Shown here: positions 17,156 to 26,289 of the stretch, in pieces
Layout: each line of letters opens with the position of its first letter
Position numbering within the stretch: position 1 is the stretch's first letter
NCBI RefSeq assembly: GCF_001273925.1
Contig: NZ_LIGG01000001.1
Location: forward strand, 3,812,659 to 3,866,271
Reading direction: 5' to 3'
Origin: Bacillus sp. FJAT-27251
GTDB lineage: Bacteria > Bacillota > Bacilli > Bacillales > Cytobacillaceae
DNA length: 53,613 nucleotides
The notes under the pieces: generated by a model
What the model saw: the letters and a program-made list of their open reading frames with translations, nothing else
The model's database searches: none
What the model was told of the DNA's origin: nothing
Translations under genes and position numbers: made by a program

Positions 17156-18190
17156 CTAGGGTTCTATTACTTTTATTTCATCTCCAATTTCAAATGCCAT
17201 TAAATCCACTCCAACTACTACTTCGCCATTATAGATCTTTTGGGCTCTCTCTATTAGCTTCGCCTCTTCTTCTGGAATAAGCAGGGCAATATGGGTGTAT
17301 GCAGCAAGTTTTGGATTTACTTGTTTAAATACCTCTCCGGCCTGCTCTGGAGTTGTATGATAGGCTTCGATATTTTTAAGTGCTTCTGATTTGTACTCTT
17401 CTTCCGGATGTTTCACCGAAATAACTTCATGAATGAGCAAATCGGTACCTTTTGCGTATTTAATTAAGTTGTCACTGTAGGTAGTATCACCGGAAATCAC
17501 CACTGAACGTCCGTTATAATTGATCCTATAACCCAGTGCTGGTTTCATCGGTCCATGGTCTACTTCAAAAGCGATGACTTCAATTCCGTTTTTATCATAG
17601 ACGACTCCTTCTTCAATCTCATAAACATCTGCATCCAGCCCACTGGCACCTTCTACGATTTTTCTTACTTCAATATCTACTTTATAAGCTTCTAATGTGT
17701 TTTCAACCCAAGCTTTTGTGCCCGTTGGACCCCAAACCTGCATATTATGTTCCCTGCCTCCTCTGGGGTCAGGCACAGCCGCAGTGATTAACACATCGTC
17801 AAAGTCCATAACATGGTCATGGTGTAAGTGGGTAACAAACAACTTATCAATCATCCCGGGTGCGATATCCAATTGATTTAAACGCTGCGCTGTTCCTCTT
17901 CCCGCGTCAAATAGCAATCTCTCTCCACCCACTTCAACTAAAGTTGAATTACTAAAGCGTTCCATTGAAATGACAGGGGACCCTGTCCCAAGCAAAGTTA
18001 CTTTAAAATCTTGGGTATTTTCGTTTTCATTAACTTTGACAGAATCAGTAGACTTATTTTTGGTCTCTTCCGTATTGGCTGAAGCTTTTGATGGAGAAGC
18101 TGAAGGTTGCTGCGTTCCCCCGCTGCAACCGGCTAAAAGCGTTATAAAAATTAAGAAACAAAATGTAAAGAATACTGGCTTCTTTCCTAT
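17156..18190 (-). CDS. lipoprotein-type MBL-fold hydrolase (RNase Z/arylsulfatase-like), non-standard start
   Basis: The catalytic part resembles the RNase Z/AtsA branch of MBL hydrolases: LLGTGSPV near the N-terminus, metal motif FVTHLHHDHVMDF, later VISGDTTYSDN and AYHTTPEQAGEV. Reading upstream of the first standard start (TTG, 17995), the frame stays open through a Ser/Asn/Lys-rich linker and a clear lipoprotein signal (GKKPVFFTFCFLIF, then LLAGCSGG). An in-frame TAG precedes it, and the only codons between are GTT, AAG and ATA. ATA (18188-18190) sits 9 bases after aaagggg, so the gene either uses ATA or has lost its ATG. The activity call is at family level only. Confidence 0.8.
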   Translation of the reverse strand: MGKKPVFFTFCFLIFITLLAGCSGGTQQPSASPSKASANTEETKNKSTDSVKVNENENTQDFKVTLLGTGSPVISMERFSNSTLVEVGGERLLFDAGRGTAQRLNQLDIAPGMIDKLFVTHLHHDHVMDFDDVLITAAVPDPRGGREHNMQVWGPTGTKAWVENTLEAYKVDIEVRKIVEGASGLDADVYEIEEGVVYDKNGIEVIAFEVDHGPMKPALGYRINYNGRSVVISGDTTYSDNLIKYAKGTDLLIHEVISVKHPEEEYKSEALKNIEAYHTTPEQAGEVFKQVNPKLAAYTHIALLIPEEEAKLIERAQKIYNGEVVVGVDLMAFEIGDEIKVIEP

Positions 18191-18260
18191 CTTAACCTAC
18201 CCCTTTATAACGTAATGATTGAGTTGTTTCTAATCGATAAAGGTTACCTCATTACAAAAT

Positions 18261-20258
18261 CTACTTTTGCGCCTTAGCAGCCATGTTTTTCCGAAACTCC
18301 ACAAAGTACTGCAGTGTTTCAGGATTTAACAACGAATCGGAATTAACCGCTTGTTCCAGGGCGACGCCCATTAAAATTTTCTTGATTGGCACTTCGATTT
18401 TTTTGCCGTTTAACGTTTTTGGCAGTGCTTTGACCTCAAAAATTTGGTTGGGCACATGTCGAGGAGAGCAATTTTGGCGAATCGTTTTGTATATTTCAGA
18501 CTTAAGTTCTTCTGAAAGCCGGAAACCCTCTTTTAAAACAACAAATAACGGCATGAATGATTCTTCACTACTAAGCGGGATATCGACAATTAAACTATCA
18601 ATCACCGTTGGGATCACTTCCAGTGCACTGTAAATTTCACTTGTGCCCATTCGAATACCACCGCGATTTATCGTTGCATCCGAACGCCCAAAGATGACAG
18701 AGCTTCCCCTTGGAGTAAATTTGATAAAATCACCATGTCTCCAAATATCAGGGAAAACTTCAAAATAGCTGCTTTTGTACCGTTCTCCAGTCTCGTCATT
18801 CCAAAAATAGATTGGCATTGAAGGCATCGGTTCGGTTACGACAAGCTCTCCGATTTCATCTATGACGGCCTCACCTGCATCATTATATGCCTGAACTGCT
18901 ACTCCCAGGGAACGCGCTTGAATTTCTCCGCGATAAACCGGCATTAACGGGTTTCCGCCGACAAATCCGGCACAAACATCGGTGCCACCACTCGTTGAAT
19001 AAAGCCAGACATCCTGCTTCACCTGGTCATAAACCCAGTCAAAACCACTATCAGGCAGCGGCGAACCAGTGACACCGATTGCCTTCAGGTGTCTGAGGTC
19101 AAATTGTTCGCTTGGCTTAATGCCCGCTTTCATACTCGCCATAATGAAGCTGGCACTTGTGCCAAAAACGGTTATTTCTGTATCTTCGACAAACTTCCAC
19201 AGCGTTTCATGATCCGGATAACCTGGATTTCCATCATACAAGAGGATTGTGGTTCCAGTTAGTAAACCGCCAATCTGCAAATTCCACATCATCCAGCCAG
19301 TCGTTGTATACCAAAAGAATTTGTCCTCTTTTTTCAAGTTCATCCCCAGCGTTAACGCTTTTAGATGTTCAATCAAAATTCCGCCTTGACTTTGAACAAT
19401 CCCTTTTGGCTTCCCAGTGGTTCCTGAAGAATATAAAATCCAAAGTGGATGATGAAACGGAACGGGCTCAAATGTTAATGGAATGTCCTGATAATTCTCC
19501 TGAATTTCATCCCATAACAGCCAATTCTTTAAATCTTCGATCACAGGCTGCTCTTCCAAATACGGAATGATGACGGTTTCCTGCAAGGAAGGCAATTCCT
19601 TCTGGATTTTTCTCAGGCTCTCAAGACGGTCATATTTCTTGCCTCCATATTGATAGCCATCCACGGCAAACAGCACCTTGGGTTCAATTTGTTTGAACCG
19701 GTCAATCACACTTTTTATCCCAAATTCCGGTGCACAACTGGACCAGACCGCACCAATGCTCGCACATGCTAAAAAGGCGGCCACTGTTTCCGGAATATTT
19801 GGCGCGTAAGCAACCACTCGGTCCCCACGCTTAACTCCTGCAGATTTCAAATAACCTGCAATCGCCGCTGTCTTCCTTTTAAGCTCTGCCCAGGTAAGCT
19901 CCTGCTTTGGGCGGTTCTCTGTTTGTGAAATAATGGCCGGTTTGTCAGAAACCTCGTTGCGGAAAACATGCTCTGCATAATTTAAAGTGGCGCCTAAGAA
20001 CCATTCTATATTCGGCATCTTTCGGCCAGACAACACTGCTTCATAATCTGTGTAAGACTTAATCTCGAAATAGTCCCAAACATTTGACCAAAAACCTTCC
20101 AGGTCGTTCACGGACCACTCCCACAAGTCGTTATATTCATTGAACTTCAGCCCTCTGCTTTCCTCCAGCCAGATCATGAATTTATTAACATTTGATCCTT
20201 TGATCATGTCTTGCGATGGCTGCCAAAGCAATTTTTCATTCAATGTCGCTTCATGCAC
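18261..20258 (-). CDS. acetoacetyl-CoA synthetase
   Basis: An ANL-superfamily ligase of 665 residues, matching the family length (about 650-670). The P-loop-like motif is YSSGTTGKPKGIVQSQGG, the adenylate region includes YSTSGGTDV, and the hinge/late motifs are HGDFIKFTPRGS and GRSDATINRGGIRMG. The N-terminal region (LLWQPSQDMI, WEWSVNDLEGFW) is typical of AcsA/AacS-type enzymes. It activates acetoacetate to acetoacetyl-CoA with ATP. GTG start after aaggag. It is the last gene of the catabolic cluster, 38 bases after the enoyl-CoA hydratase gene, suggesting it recovers an acetoacetate product. Confidence 0.88.
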   Translation of the reverse strand: MHEATLNEKLLWQPSQDMIKGSNVNKFMIWLEESRGLKFNEYNDLWEWSVNDLEGFWSNVWDYFEIKSYTDYEAVLSGRKMPNIEWFLGATLNYAEHVFRNEVSDKPAIISQTENRPKQELTWAELKRKTAAIAGYLKSAGVKRGDRVVAYAPNIPETVAAFLACASIGAVWSSCAPEFGIKSVIDRFKQIEPKVLFAVDGYQYGGKKYDRLESLRKIQKELPSLQETVIIPYLEEQPVIEDLKNWLLWDEIQENYQDIPLTFEPVPFHHPLWILYSSGTTGKPKGIVQSQGGILIEHLKALTLGMNLKKEDKFFWYTTTGWMMWNLQIGGLLTGTTILLYDGNPGYPDHETLWKFVEDTEITVFGTSASFIMASMKAGIKPSEQFDLRHLKAIGVTGSPLPDSGFDWVYDQVKQDVWLYSTSGGTDVCAGFVGGNPLMPVYRGEIQARSLGVAVQAYNDAGEAVIDEIGELVVTEPMPSMPIYFWNDETGERYKSSYFEVFPDIWRHGDFIKFTPRGSSVIFGRSDATINRGGIRMGTSEIYSALEVIPTVIDSLIVDIPLSSEESFMPLFVVLKEGFRLSEELKSEIYKTIRQNCSPRHVPNQIFEVKALPKTLNGKKIEVPIKKILMGVALEQAVNSDSLLNPETLQYFVEFRKNMAAKAQK

Positions 20259-20296
20259 TTTCCCTCAACTCCTTGCCCATTGGTTATATCCAGTGA

Positions 20297-21085
20297 CTAC
20301 TTTTTCAAAAAGTTAGGCTCGCGTTTTGTCAAAAATGCTGAAATTCCTTCTTTCCCTTCTTCACTGCTCGCTCTGTCAGCGAGTAAAATAGATTCATTGG
20401 CCATCTGTGATTCCAATGTTTCCTGCATCGATTGATAAAATAACTTCTTCGTTTCGCCGTAGGCATTCATTGGTCCATTCGCCAGCGTTTCGGCCAATTC
20501 CAACACGACTTCCATTAATTTGTCTTCAGAGACGACATGGTTTACGATTCCCCACTCACATGCCTCGTCTGCGTCCAGGCTGCGGTTGGAGTACATTAGC
20601 TCCAGTGCCCGTTTCATGCCGACAAGGCGCGGCAGAAAATAGCTCCCCGATCCATCAGGAGTTAACCCGATTTTGTTATACGCCATCACAAATTTTGCAT
20701 TTTCGCTGCAATAGGACATGTCGCATGCACAAACTAAGCTCATACCGGCACCAGCAGCGACTCCATTTACAGCACCAATAAAGGGTTTGTTCATTCTAGT
20801 AAAATAAGAAATGGCTTGATGTAGATAAGCTGTTACATTTTTGAGATGAGCACCGATTTTTTCTCCTTCTTGGGCAAAGCTCTTTAAATCTCCCCCCACT
20901 GAAAACCTTTTTCCAGCACCTGTAAGCACAACAGAACGAATTCCTTCACTTTCTGAACAAAGAATCGCTGCGTCCATCAGTTCTTTGGCCATCTGTAAAT
21001 CAATAGCATTCCCGACTTCCGGCCGTTTCAAGGTGATGATTCCTACATGATTTTGAATGGATAATTCTACACAATTGTATTCCAT
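20297..21085 (-). CDS. enoyl-CoA hydratase/isomerase (PaaG-like crotonase)
   Basis: A 262-residue crotonase-fold protein. The oxyanion-hole region is RFSVGGDLKSF and GAVNGVAAGAGMSLV. The second active-site region is GLTPDGSGSYFLPRLVG, where the Asp resembles the single catalytic Asp of PaaG-type isomerases rather than the two Glu of classical hydratases, so isomerase activity is possible. The ATG follows aaggaggagtacct. A terminator-like hairpin (21232) separates it from the upstream ABM gene, so this gene and the acetoacetyl-CoA synthetase may be partly independent of the rest of the cluster. Confidence 0.88.
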   Translation of the reverse strand: MEYNCVELSIQNHVGIITLKRPEVGNAIDLQMAKELMDAAILCSESEGIRSVVLTGAGKRFSVGGDLKSFAQEGEKIGAHLKNVTAYLHQAISYFTRMNKPFIGAVNGVAAGAGMSLVCACDMSYCSENAKFVMAYNKIGLTPDGSGSYFLPRLVGMKRALELMYSNRSLDADEACEWGIVNHVVSEDKLMEVVLELAETLANGPMNAYGETKKLFYQSMQETLESQMANESILLADRASSEEGKEGISAFLTKREPNFLKK

Positions 21086-21231
21086 AGGTACTCCTCCTTC
21101 TCTTATGATCCAGTCCCTTAATACTGTCCTTCCATACCTTCAAAGTAATTAATTTCAAAACCTCAACCCGTCTGTCTATGCCCTGACTTGTTTTCTTTAT
21201 ATACAATTCTTTTACACTGCCTTTACGGAAA

Positions 21232-21258
21232 AATGGGGATTGAAATACCATCCCCATT
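21232..21258 (-). terminator. Terminator-like hairpin inside the catabolic cluster
   Basis: Perfect 9-bp stem aatggggat / atccccatt; on the minus strand a short T-run (tttttccg) follows. It lies 12 bases after the ABM stop codon and ends or reduces transcription before the enoyl-CoA hydratase gene. Confidence 0.7.
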
Positions 21259-21269
21259 CTGTAAGTCTA

Positions 21270-21563
21270 TTAAATCTGAACTTCTTGATAATGCTCTACA
21301 GTTGGTGGGTGTAAATAGTATGGACCGATCAACGCTTTCAATTCCTCGAAAGCAGGTGAATTTTTAAAATGGACTACATGATCCTCCACAGTTTCCCATT
21401 CGATGGCCACCAAATATTTATTTTCCTGTTCAACACAGCGCTTCAGTTCGGAACCTAAACAACCATGTGCAGCATGGACAAGATTGGCTGCTTTTTGAAA
21501 AGCTTGTTCAAAATCTTGCTCAGTTCCCGGCTTCACTTCCAGTAAAAACGTTTCTTGTACCAT
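21270..21563 (-). CDS. ABM-domain (antibiotic biosynthesis monooxygenase-like) small protein
   Basis: A 97-residue dimeric alpha/beta-barrel type protein: MVQETFLLEVKPGTEQDFEQ with the pattern HGCLGSELKRCVEQENKYLV and WETVEDHVVHFKNSPAFEE typical of the ABM fold. Members oxidise aromatic or quinone-like compounds or act as accessory proteins without a cofactor. ATG after aggagcctttaat; 21 bases after the VOC dioxygenase gene, so co-transcribed. Role in the aromatic pathway is inferred from position only. Confidence 0.85.
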   Translation of the reverse strand: MVQETFLLEVKPGTEQDFEQAFQKAANLVHAAHGCLGSELKRCVEQENKYLVAIEWETVEDHVVHFKNSPAFEELKALIGPYYLHPPTVEHYQEVQI

Positions 21564-21584
21564 ATTAAAGGCTCCTAGTTTGTT

Positions 21585-22469
21585 TTAAATTTTTGCCAAG
21601 TCGACGTCAAATTCTGTCCCCCAGGCACTTAAGGCTTCCCAAACCTTTGGTTTCATTGGTAATTCCTCATGCCATGGCCGTGGTTCAAAAATGCCCAGCT
21701 CCGGTACGAGAACATCCAAATCTGTATACAGCTCGACGACATTCTCTTCAGGGTCATGGTGATAGGTCGCAATATTATGTCCAGCCGTATGGCGGGAAGG
21801 CCCCCATAAAACCGGATGGCCATGCTTAGCCAATAGGTCGGAGCTTGCATATTGATGACTGGCATCTTTTAATTGAAAGGCAATATGGTGCAGACGGGTT
21901 TCATCTGAAGCCACGATATTTAAGACATGGTGGTCAGTATTACAGGTCAGGAAGTTGGCGAAACCTTCACCAATTTTATCTGTAAACGCAAACCCCAGAA
22001 CCTGTTGGTAAAAATCAATCGTCTCCTTGAAATACTTTGCATAAAACGCAATATGACCCAATTTGTGAGGCAAAATCCCTGAAGTGCCAAAGCCAGCATT
22101 TGTTTGTTCGATGTCCGTAAATAAATCAAGCGAATTCCCAGCCGGGTCCTGTACTTCAATTAATTTGGAAACTCCTGGTTTGGTTCCTTCTTTAATGCTG
22201 GCACTGATTCCCTGGTCATGCAATTTCTCCAGCACTTCCTCAAGGCTAAGCTTTCCGTCCAACTGGTACCCATAACGGCGAATCCCTTTTTGGTCTGACG
22301 GTGTAATGACAATATTATGATGGTCAAGCGCGTTCGTTAAATACGTAACGCCGTTTCTTTCTTCTGTGATCCGGTAGCCCATCGTCTTGGTGTAATAATC
22401 CACCATCCTTGTAGCGTCTTTCGCATAAAAATCAACATACGCCAACCGAAATGCCTTTACTTGTACCAT
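21585..22469 (-). CDS. VOC-family extradiol-type ring-cleavage dioxygenase
   Basis: A 294-residue two-domain vicinal-oxygen-chelate protein. The C-terminal domain keeps a 2-His-1-Glu metal triad: His in LPHKLGHIAFYAKY, His in RLHHIAFQLKD and Glu in NVVELYTD, as in catechol 2,3-dioxygenases and 2,3-dihydroxybiphenyl dioxygenases. It would cleave a catechol next to its hydroxyls using Fe2+ or Mn2+ and O2. ATG after aggaggatggaag. It lies between the flavin hydroxylase and ABM genes, which fits hydroxylation followed by ring cleavage. The exact substrate is not predictable. Confidence 0.87.
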   Translation of the reverse strand: MVQVKAFRLAYVDFYAKDATRMVDYYTKTMGYRITEERNGVTYLTNALDHHNIVITPSDQKGIRRYGYQLDGKLSLEEVLEKLHDQGISASIKEGTKPGVSKLIEVQDPAGNSLDLFTDIEQTNAGFGTSGILPHKLGHIAFYAKYFKETIDFYQQVLGFAFTDKIGEGFANFLTCNTDHHVLNIVASDETRLHHIAFQLKDASHQYASSDLLAKHGHPVLWGPSRHTAGHNIATYHHDPEENVVELYTDLDVLVPELGIFEPRPWHEELPMKPKVWEALSAWGTEFDVDLAKI

Positions 22470-22583
22470 CTTCCATCCTCCTAATTTATCAATTTTAATT
22501 ACGATTCCATTATTAGACAGGTTTGATTTTTAATTGCTATACTAGTTGAAGTAGACTTTGCAAGAGTCTATTGAAGTTCTGCC

Positions 22584-22607
22584 GCTAATTTGTCCTACCA
22601 AATTAGC
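22584..22607. other. Stem-loop between monooxygenase and dioxygenase genes
   Basis: Inverted repeat gctaatttg / caaattagc with a 6-base loop. The T-rich stretch lies on the plus-strand side (agtttgcttttta), where no gene would need it, so on the operon strand it is more likely an mRNA-processing or stabilising hairpin than a terminator. Confidence 0.5.
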
Positions 22608-22673
22608 AGTTTGCTTTTTAGCAAGGCAGTTTTGTTCGTGAACCAGTGACTGCTTGAGATACGATAGGGAAGG

Positions 22674-24245
22674 TTATCCAGCAGTTGCTGTGTTCAAATA
22701 AGTTCCCATTTGTTCCACTAGATCCTCTACTACCACTGGCAAGTCAGCTAAGGAGGCACATCCTCCATAAAGGTAGAAATCTGGTCGAACCACAACGGCA
22801 GCAAACCCCGTTTCCTTAAAATACTGCTGATATTTTCCTTCGACGTCATACACCGTATGAGCCTCTAAGCCCGGATTATTTGAAATCGTAATAAATCGGC
22901 CTCCAATGGTTTTGAAAAATTCTATTTGTTCCTGCGATAATCCCTTTTGCGGGTCGTCCTCCAACCCAATGACCATCCAGCCACGGCCAACGACATCATC
23001 GAACAGGCCAGTTTTTCCTTCATGGTTCACCTTGCTTTGAAAAGAAAGTTTCCCGGTACTTAAGCCGCTTTCGCTCCGGCAGAAAATTCCTTCTGTCAAA
23101 TGAGGAAAATCTGGAAACGGTGGAACATTCCCGCTGAAAAAGTCTTCATCGCGTTTGGCCGCTGCCACTGGGTCAGTGATACAAATCATCTTTCCTAAAT
23201 AGAGAGCAGCTTCAACAAGCGTCTGATTGTGAGGTTTACGCTCTTCTGTATATGTCTCAAGAATTTGGTCTGCTGCTTTGCCACTCAGAACTAGATCGAG
23301 CTTCCAAGCCAGATTCATCGAATCGCGTAACCCGGAGCACAGTCCCTGCCCCATAAATGGCGGAGTTAAATGCGCTGCGTCTCCAGCCAGCATCAATCTG
23401 CCTTTGCGCCATTCATCGACCCACAAGCCTTTAAAAGTGTAAACGGCATGCCGTTCCAGAATGGAGTTAGCAGGCGTAATATCCCATGGCTCAAGCAGCT
23501 TCCATGCGACTTCTTCTTTGTTCAAGTCTTCCTTTGTCTCTCCTGGAAGAGCCATAAATTCCCAGCGTCTTCTTCCTGGCCCTCCGGAAACGACCGTAGT
23601 TGGCCGGGCAGGGTCGCATACTTGCAAATTCATAGGACTCCATTCGCGTTCTTCTTGCGGAATGACATCGACCACAAGCCAGTCGGCAGCAAAACCCAGG
23701 TCTGTGATGGTATGCTCCATGTTTTTACGCACAAAACTATTCGCTCCGTCACAGCCAACCACATATTTTGCAAAAACTTCGGTTACCTCGCCGTTTTCGT
23801 CCCGAACGGCCAGCTCAACATGATCATCGAATTCCGTCAGTCCAACCGCTTCGTGTCCAAGGCGGACATTTACATTGGGCTGTTTTCGACAGGCACCATC
23901 CATCACTTCTTCCAGTTGAGGCTGATTAAAAAACAGCTTCCCAGGCCAGCCGGAGATCCCAAACTGCGAAAAGTCCAAAGCCAACAAGGTTTCTCGCTTC
24001 GCATTGACCCACACATAGTCATCCGGTACAGGCACAGTCACTTTTTCAATTTCATTCACTGGCAGGATGCATTGTAAAATACGGGCAATTTCATCATCGA
24101 AAGTAACGGCTCGCGGCAGAATATAAGTCTTCGGAAATCGTTCATAAACGCCAACTTTCCAGCCCTTTTGACCTAATAATGCCGCAAGAAGCTTGGAAAC
24201 CGGACCATAACCGACAATTGCCACATCAACGTTTTCGTGGTTCAT
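22674..24245 (-). CDS. FAD-dependent aromatic monooxygenase (MhpA-like hydroxylase)
   Basis: About 523 residues of the PheA/TfdB-type flavoprotein hydroxylase family. The N-terminal dinucleotide motif is VAIVGYGPVSKLLAALLG, where the third Gly of GxGxxG is Ser; the DG motif is VVGCDGANSFVRK and the GD motif is MLAGDAAHLTPPFMGQGLC. A C-terminal thioredoxin-like region follows. It hydroxylates a phenolic ring using NAD(P)H and O2, most like 3-(3-hydroxyphenyl)propionate hydroxylase. The ATG at 24245 is preferred to the TTG at 24266. It begins 180 bases downstream of the FAH-family gene, past a stem-loop. Confidence 0.88.
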   Translation of the reverse strand: MNHENVDVAIVGYGPVSKLLAALLGQKGWKVGVYERFPKTYILPRAVTFDDEIARILQCILPVNEIEKVTVPVPDDYVWVNAKRETLLALDFSQFGISGWPGKLFFNQPQLEEVMDGACRKQPNVNVRLGHEAVGLTEFDDHVELAVRDENGEVTEVFAKYVVGCDGANSFVRKNMEHTITDLGFAADWLVVDVIPQEEREWSPMNLQVCDPARPTTVVSGGPGRRRWEFMALPGETKEDLNKEEVAWKLLEPWDITPANSILERHAVYTFKGLWVDEWRKGRLMLAGDAAHLTPPFMGQGLCSGLRDSMNLAWKLDLVLSGKAADQILETYTEERKPHNQTLVEAALYLGKMICITDPVAAAKRDEDFFSGNVPPFPDFPHLTEGIFCRSESGLSTGKLSFQSKVNHEGKTGLFDDVVGRGWMVIGLEDDPQKGLSQEQIEFFKTIGGRFITISNNPGLEAHTVYDVEGKYQQYFKETGFAAVVVRPDFYLYGGCASLADLPVVVEDLVEQMGTYLNTATAG

Positions 24246-24378
24246 ACAACACACACCCCTATTCAATTAAGTTTTGACTTTCCGAAAACAAGAGATTGTA
24301 AGCGTATACATTATAATGAAGAAAAACTTGAACATTGATGATGTATTAATGGAGGAGTTATTGCAGCTGGGATTAATG

Positions 24379-24414
24379 CTGCCGGGATCCATCATAAGTG
24401 ATAACTCCCGGCAG
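24379..24414. other. Intergenic stem-loop between FAH and monooxygenase genes
   Basis: Perfect 9-bp GC-rich stem ctgccggga / tcccggcag with an 18-base loop, no T-run on either side. Probably an mRNA processing or stability element in the operon, or a weak attenuator. Confidence 0.5.
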
Positions 24415-24425
24415 GTTCACAATGA

Positions 24426-25403
24426 TTAGGAAATGGTTACTTTGCTTGCTACGACTTTGTTCACTTGTTCGCCGAGGTCAATCCTTCCGTCTGGGCTCTT
24501 AATGGAACAGCGAATCACATCGCCATCGTTAAGATATTTCCCTTTTGCTAATTGACCTTGTACCAGGGAACTCAATTTTTCACCATATGGAACTACAGGA
24601 CTAGAGACTTGCGTTAATTCTTCTTTTGAAAGATTCAGCGCTACCCCGCCTGTTGTCCCGGTAATAACGAGATCGCCTTTTGACAGATCCATAATGCCGG
24701 ACAGCTCTGTTAATGTTTCTGCCGGCTTGAATAATAACTGGTTGGTATTCGCCGACTGGCGCAATTCATCATTTACCCATAGATTTAATTCAAGATTATG
24801 AATCTCGTTGATTTCCTCTTTATCTAGCAGGTAGAAGTAAGGTCCTGTTGGTCCGAAGGTACGATAGCTTTTCCCTTTCAGCCATTGTCCCTCACTCAGC
24901 TGGACATCACGTGCCGAAACATCGTCGACAATCACGAGACCAGCGACATATTCATGAAGATTCTGATTGGTGACATCTACAGCTTCCGTAATCTCTTTGC
25001 CAATGACCAATCCCAGCTCGATTTCATAGTCCAGTAATTTTACATTCGAAGGGCGAACAATTTCAGAATAAGCACCACAAAGGGAACTGTCCGATTTGCT
25101 AAAAATCATGTTGAAAGGAGGACGAGCTGCCTCCAGCCCAGCTTCAGCGCGATGAGTGGAATAATTGGCGCCCTGGCAGACAATTCTAGCTGGTTTTGTT
25201 ACCGGACTTAGGATGTTTACTTCCCCAAGGGAGAGGATCTCACTCGTTCCATGTGTTTTCACATCTCTTGCCTCTTCTGTTCCCTCTTCTAAAAAATGTG
25301 CTAAAGAGTCATAGGAATTTTTTAAGACAAGAATCGAATGATTTGATATAACTCCCCATTGAACTTGATTGTCCTTTTCAAATCTAACAATTTGCAAACC
25401 CAT
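24426..25403 (-). CDS. fumarylacetoacetate hydrolase (FAH) family protein
   Basis: A 325-residue protein with a C-terminal FAH fold. Metal-binding carboxylates are visible in LLDYEIELGLVIGKE and VIVDDVSARDVQ, followed by KGKSYRTFGPTGPY and late GDLVITGTTGGVALN. Members hydrolyse or decarboxylate ring-cleavage products (fumarylacetoacetate, acylpyruvates, 4-oxalocrotonate-type acids). Here it follows the GntR gene by 38 bases and precedes the hydroxylase and dioxygenase genes, so it probably processes the extradiol cleavage product. It is first structural gene of the cluster. Confidence 0.9.
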   Translation of the reverse strand: MGLQIVRFEKDNQVQWGVISNHSILVLKNSYDSLAHFLEEGTEEARDVKTHGTSEILSLGEVNILSPVTKPARIVCQGANYSTHRAEAGLEAARPPFNMIFSKSDSSLCGAYSEIVRPSNVKLLDYEIELGLVIGKEITEAVDVTNQNLHEYVAGLVIVDDVSARDVQLSEGQWLKGKSYRTFGPTGPYFYLLDKEEINEIHNLELNLWVNDELRQSANTNQLLFKPAETLTELSGIMDLSKGDLVITGTTGGVALNLSKEELTQVSSPVVPYGEKLSSLVQGQLAKGKYLNDGDVIRCSIKSPDGRIDLGEQVNKVVASKVTIS

Positions 25404-25441
25404 TTATAATCCTGCCCCTCTCTTTTTTGGTTTTCCCTAAA

Positions 25442-26176
25442 CTATTTGTCGTTTTTGGTATCATTATCGTAGATTTGTTCTAAAATCCGTTTTACACGCA
25501 AGATGAGGTCCATCGTTTTTTGATGGGCGAGGGCCGCATCACGGTTCATTACGGCTTCAAAGATCGCACGATGTCTTTCTAAAGCTTCAGTTGTTGGCGA
25601 ATCATACGGTGAGTCTTTATCCTCCGTCGCCGCGAGGATGGTCTTTTCGCGGCTAACGATCAGCGCTTTTTGAAGTGTTTTTATCGTACTAATAATTAAG
25701 TCATTATAAGAAGCCGTTACCAGCACGTTATGAAAATCATAGTCTGCCACCGCCCAGGCTTTCGAATCACCAATCGATTGCTCCATCCGGCTGAAAGCAT
25801 CCTTGATTTTCATTCGATCCTCTTCCGTTGCCCTTGTTGCAGCCAAAGCAACTGCGGTAGGTTCAAGACCTAACCGTACTTCTGTTAAATGCAATAAAAA
25901 GTCTCGATTATTCTCGTCCTCAAGGACCCATGTAAGCACATCAATATTCCACCAACGCCATTCAGAGCGTGGGAGAACAACTGTACCTGAGCGCTGATTC
26001 GATTTCACCAATCCTAAGGTCGACAACCCTCTAAGCGCTTCGCGTACAACCGTTCGGCTAACCTGGAGGAGTTCACTTAAATCCTCTACCTTTGGTAAAA
26101 TTTCACCCTGCCCCAGCTGGCCTGTCACTATTTTTCTTCCAAGCTCGTCAACGAGTTGGTCACTTCTGCTTTTCAT
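25442..26176 (-). CDS. GntR/FadR-family transcriptional regulator
   Basis: An N-terminal winged helix (ILPKVEDLSELLQVSRTVVREALRGLSTLGLVK) followed by a helical FCD ligand-binding domain with metal-binding-type residues (ALERHRAIFEAVMNRD). About 244 residues from the ATG at 26176; the frame extends to an ATG at 26218 without a ribosome site, so the shorter start is preferred, though weakly. As first gene of the catabolic cluster it is probably its repressor, responding to a pathway carboxylic acid. A long AT-rich palindrome lies upstream at 26290. Confidence 0.88.
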   Translation of the reverse strand: MKSRSDQLVDELGRKIVTGQLGQGEILPKVEDLSELLQVSRTVVREALRGLSTLGLVKSNQRSGTVVLPRSEWRWWNIDVLTWVLEDENNRDFLLHLTEVRLGLEPTAVALAATRATEEDRMKIKDAFSRMEQSIGDSKAWAVADYDFHNVLVTASYNDLIISTIKTLQKALIVSREKTILAATEDKDSPYDSPTTEALERHRAIFEAVMNRDAALAHQKTMDLILRVKRILEQIYDNDTKNDK

Positions 26177-26289
26177 ACCGGAAACAGCCCCTATCCCAAA
26201 TTTCTTAATTACTAGCATACTGTAACTTTGGGGAGGAGGAAAATTGGGGATTTGTGATTTTTCTTAAAACTTACACGACCTCCTTTAAC

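Noticed and set aside
22584..22607. Terminator between monooxygenase and dioxygenase genes
   Set aside because: The T-run lies on the wrong side for the operon strand.
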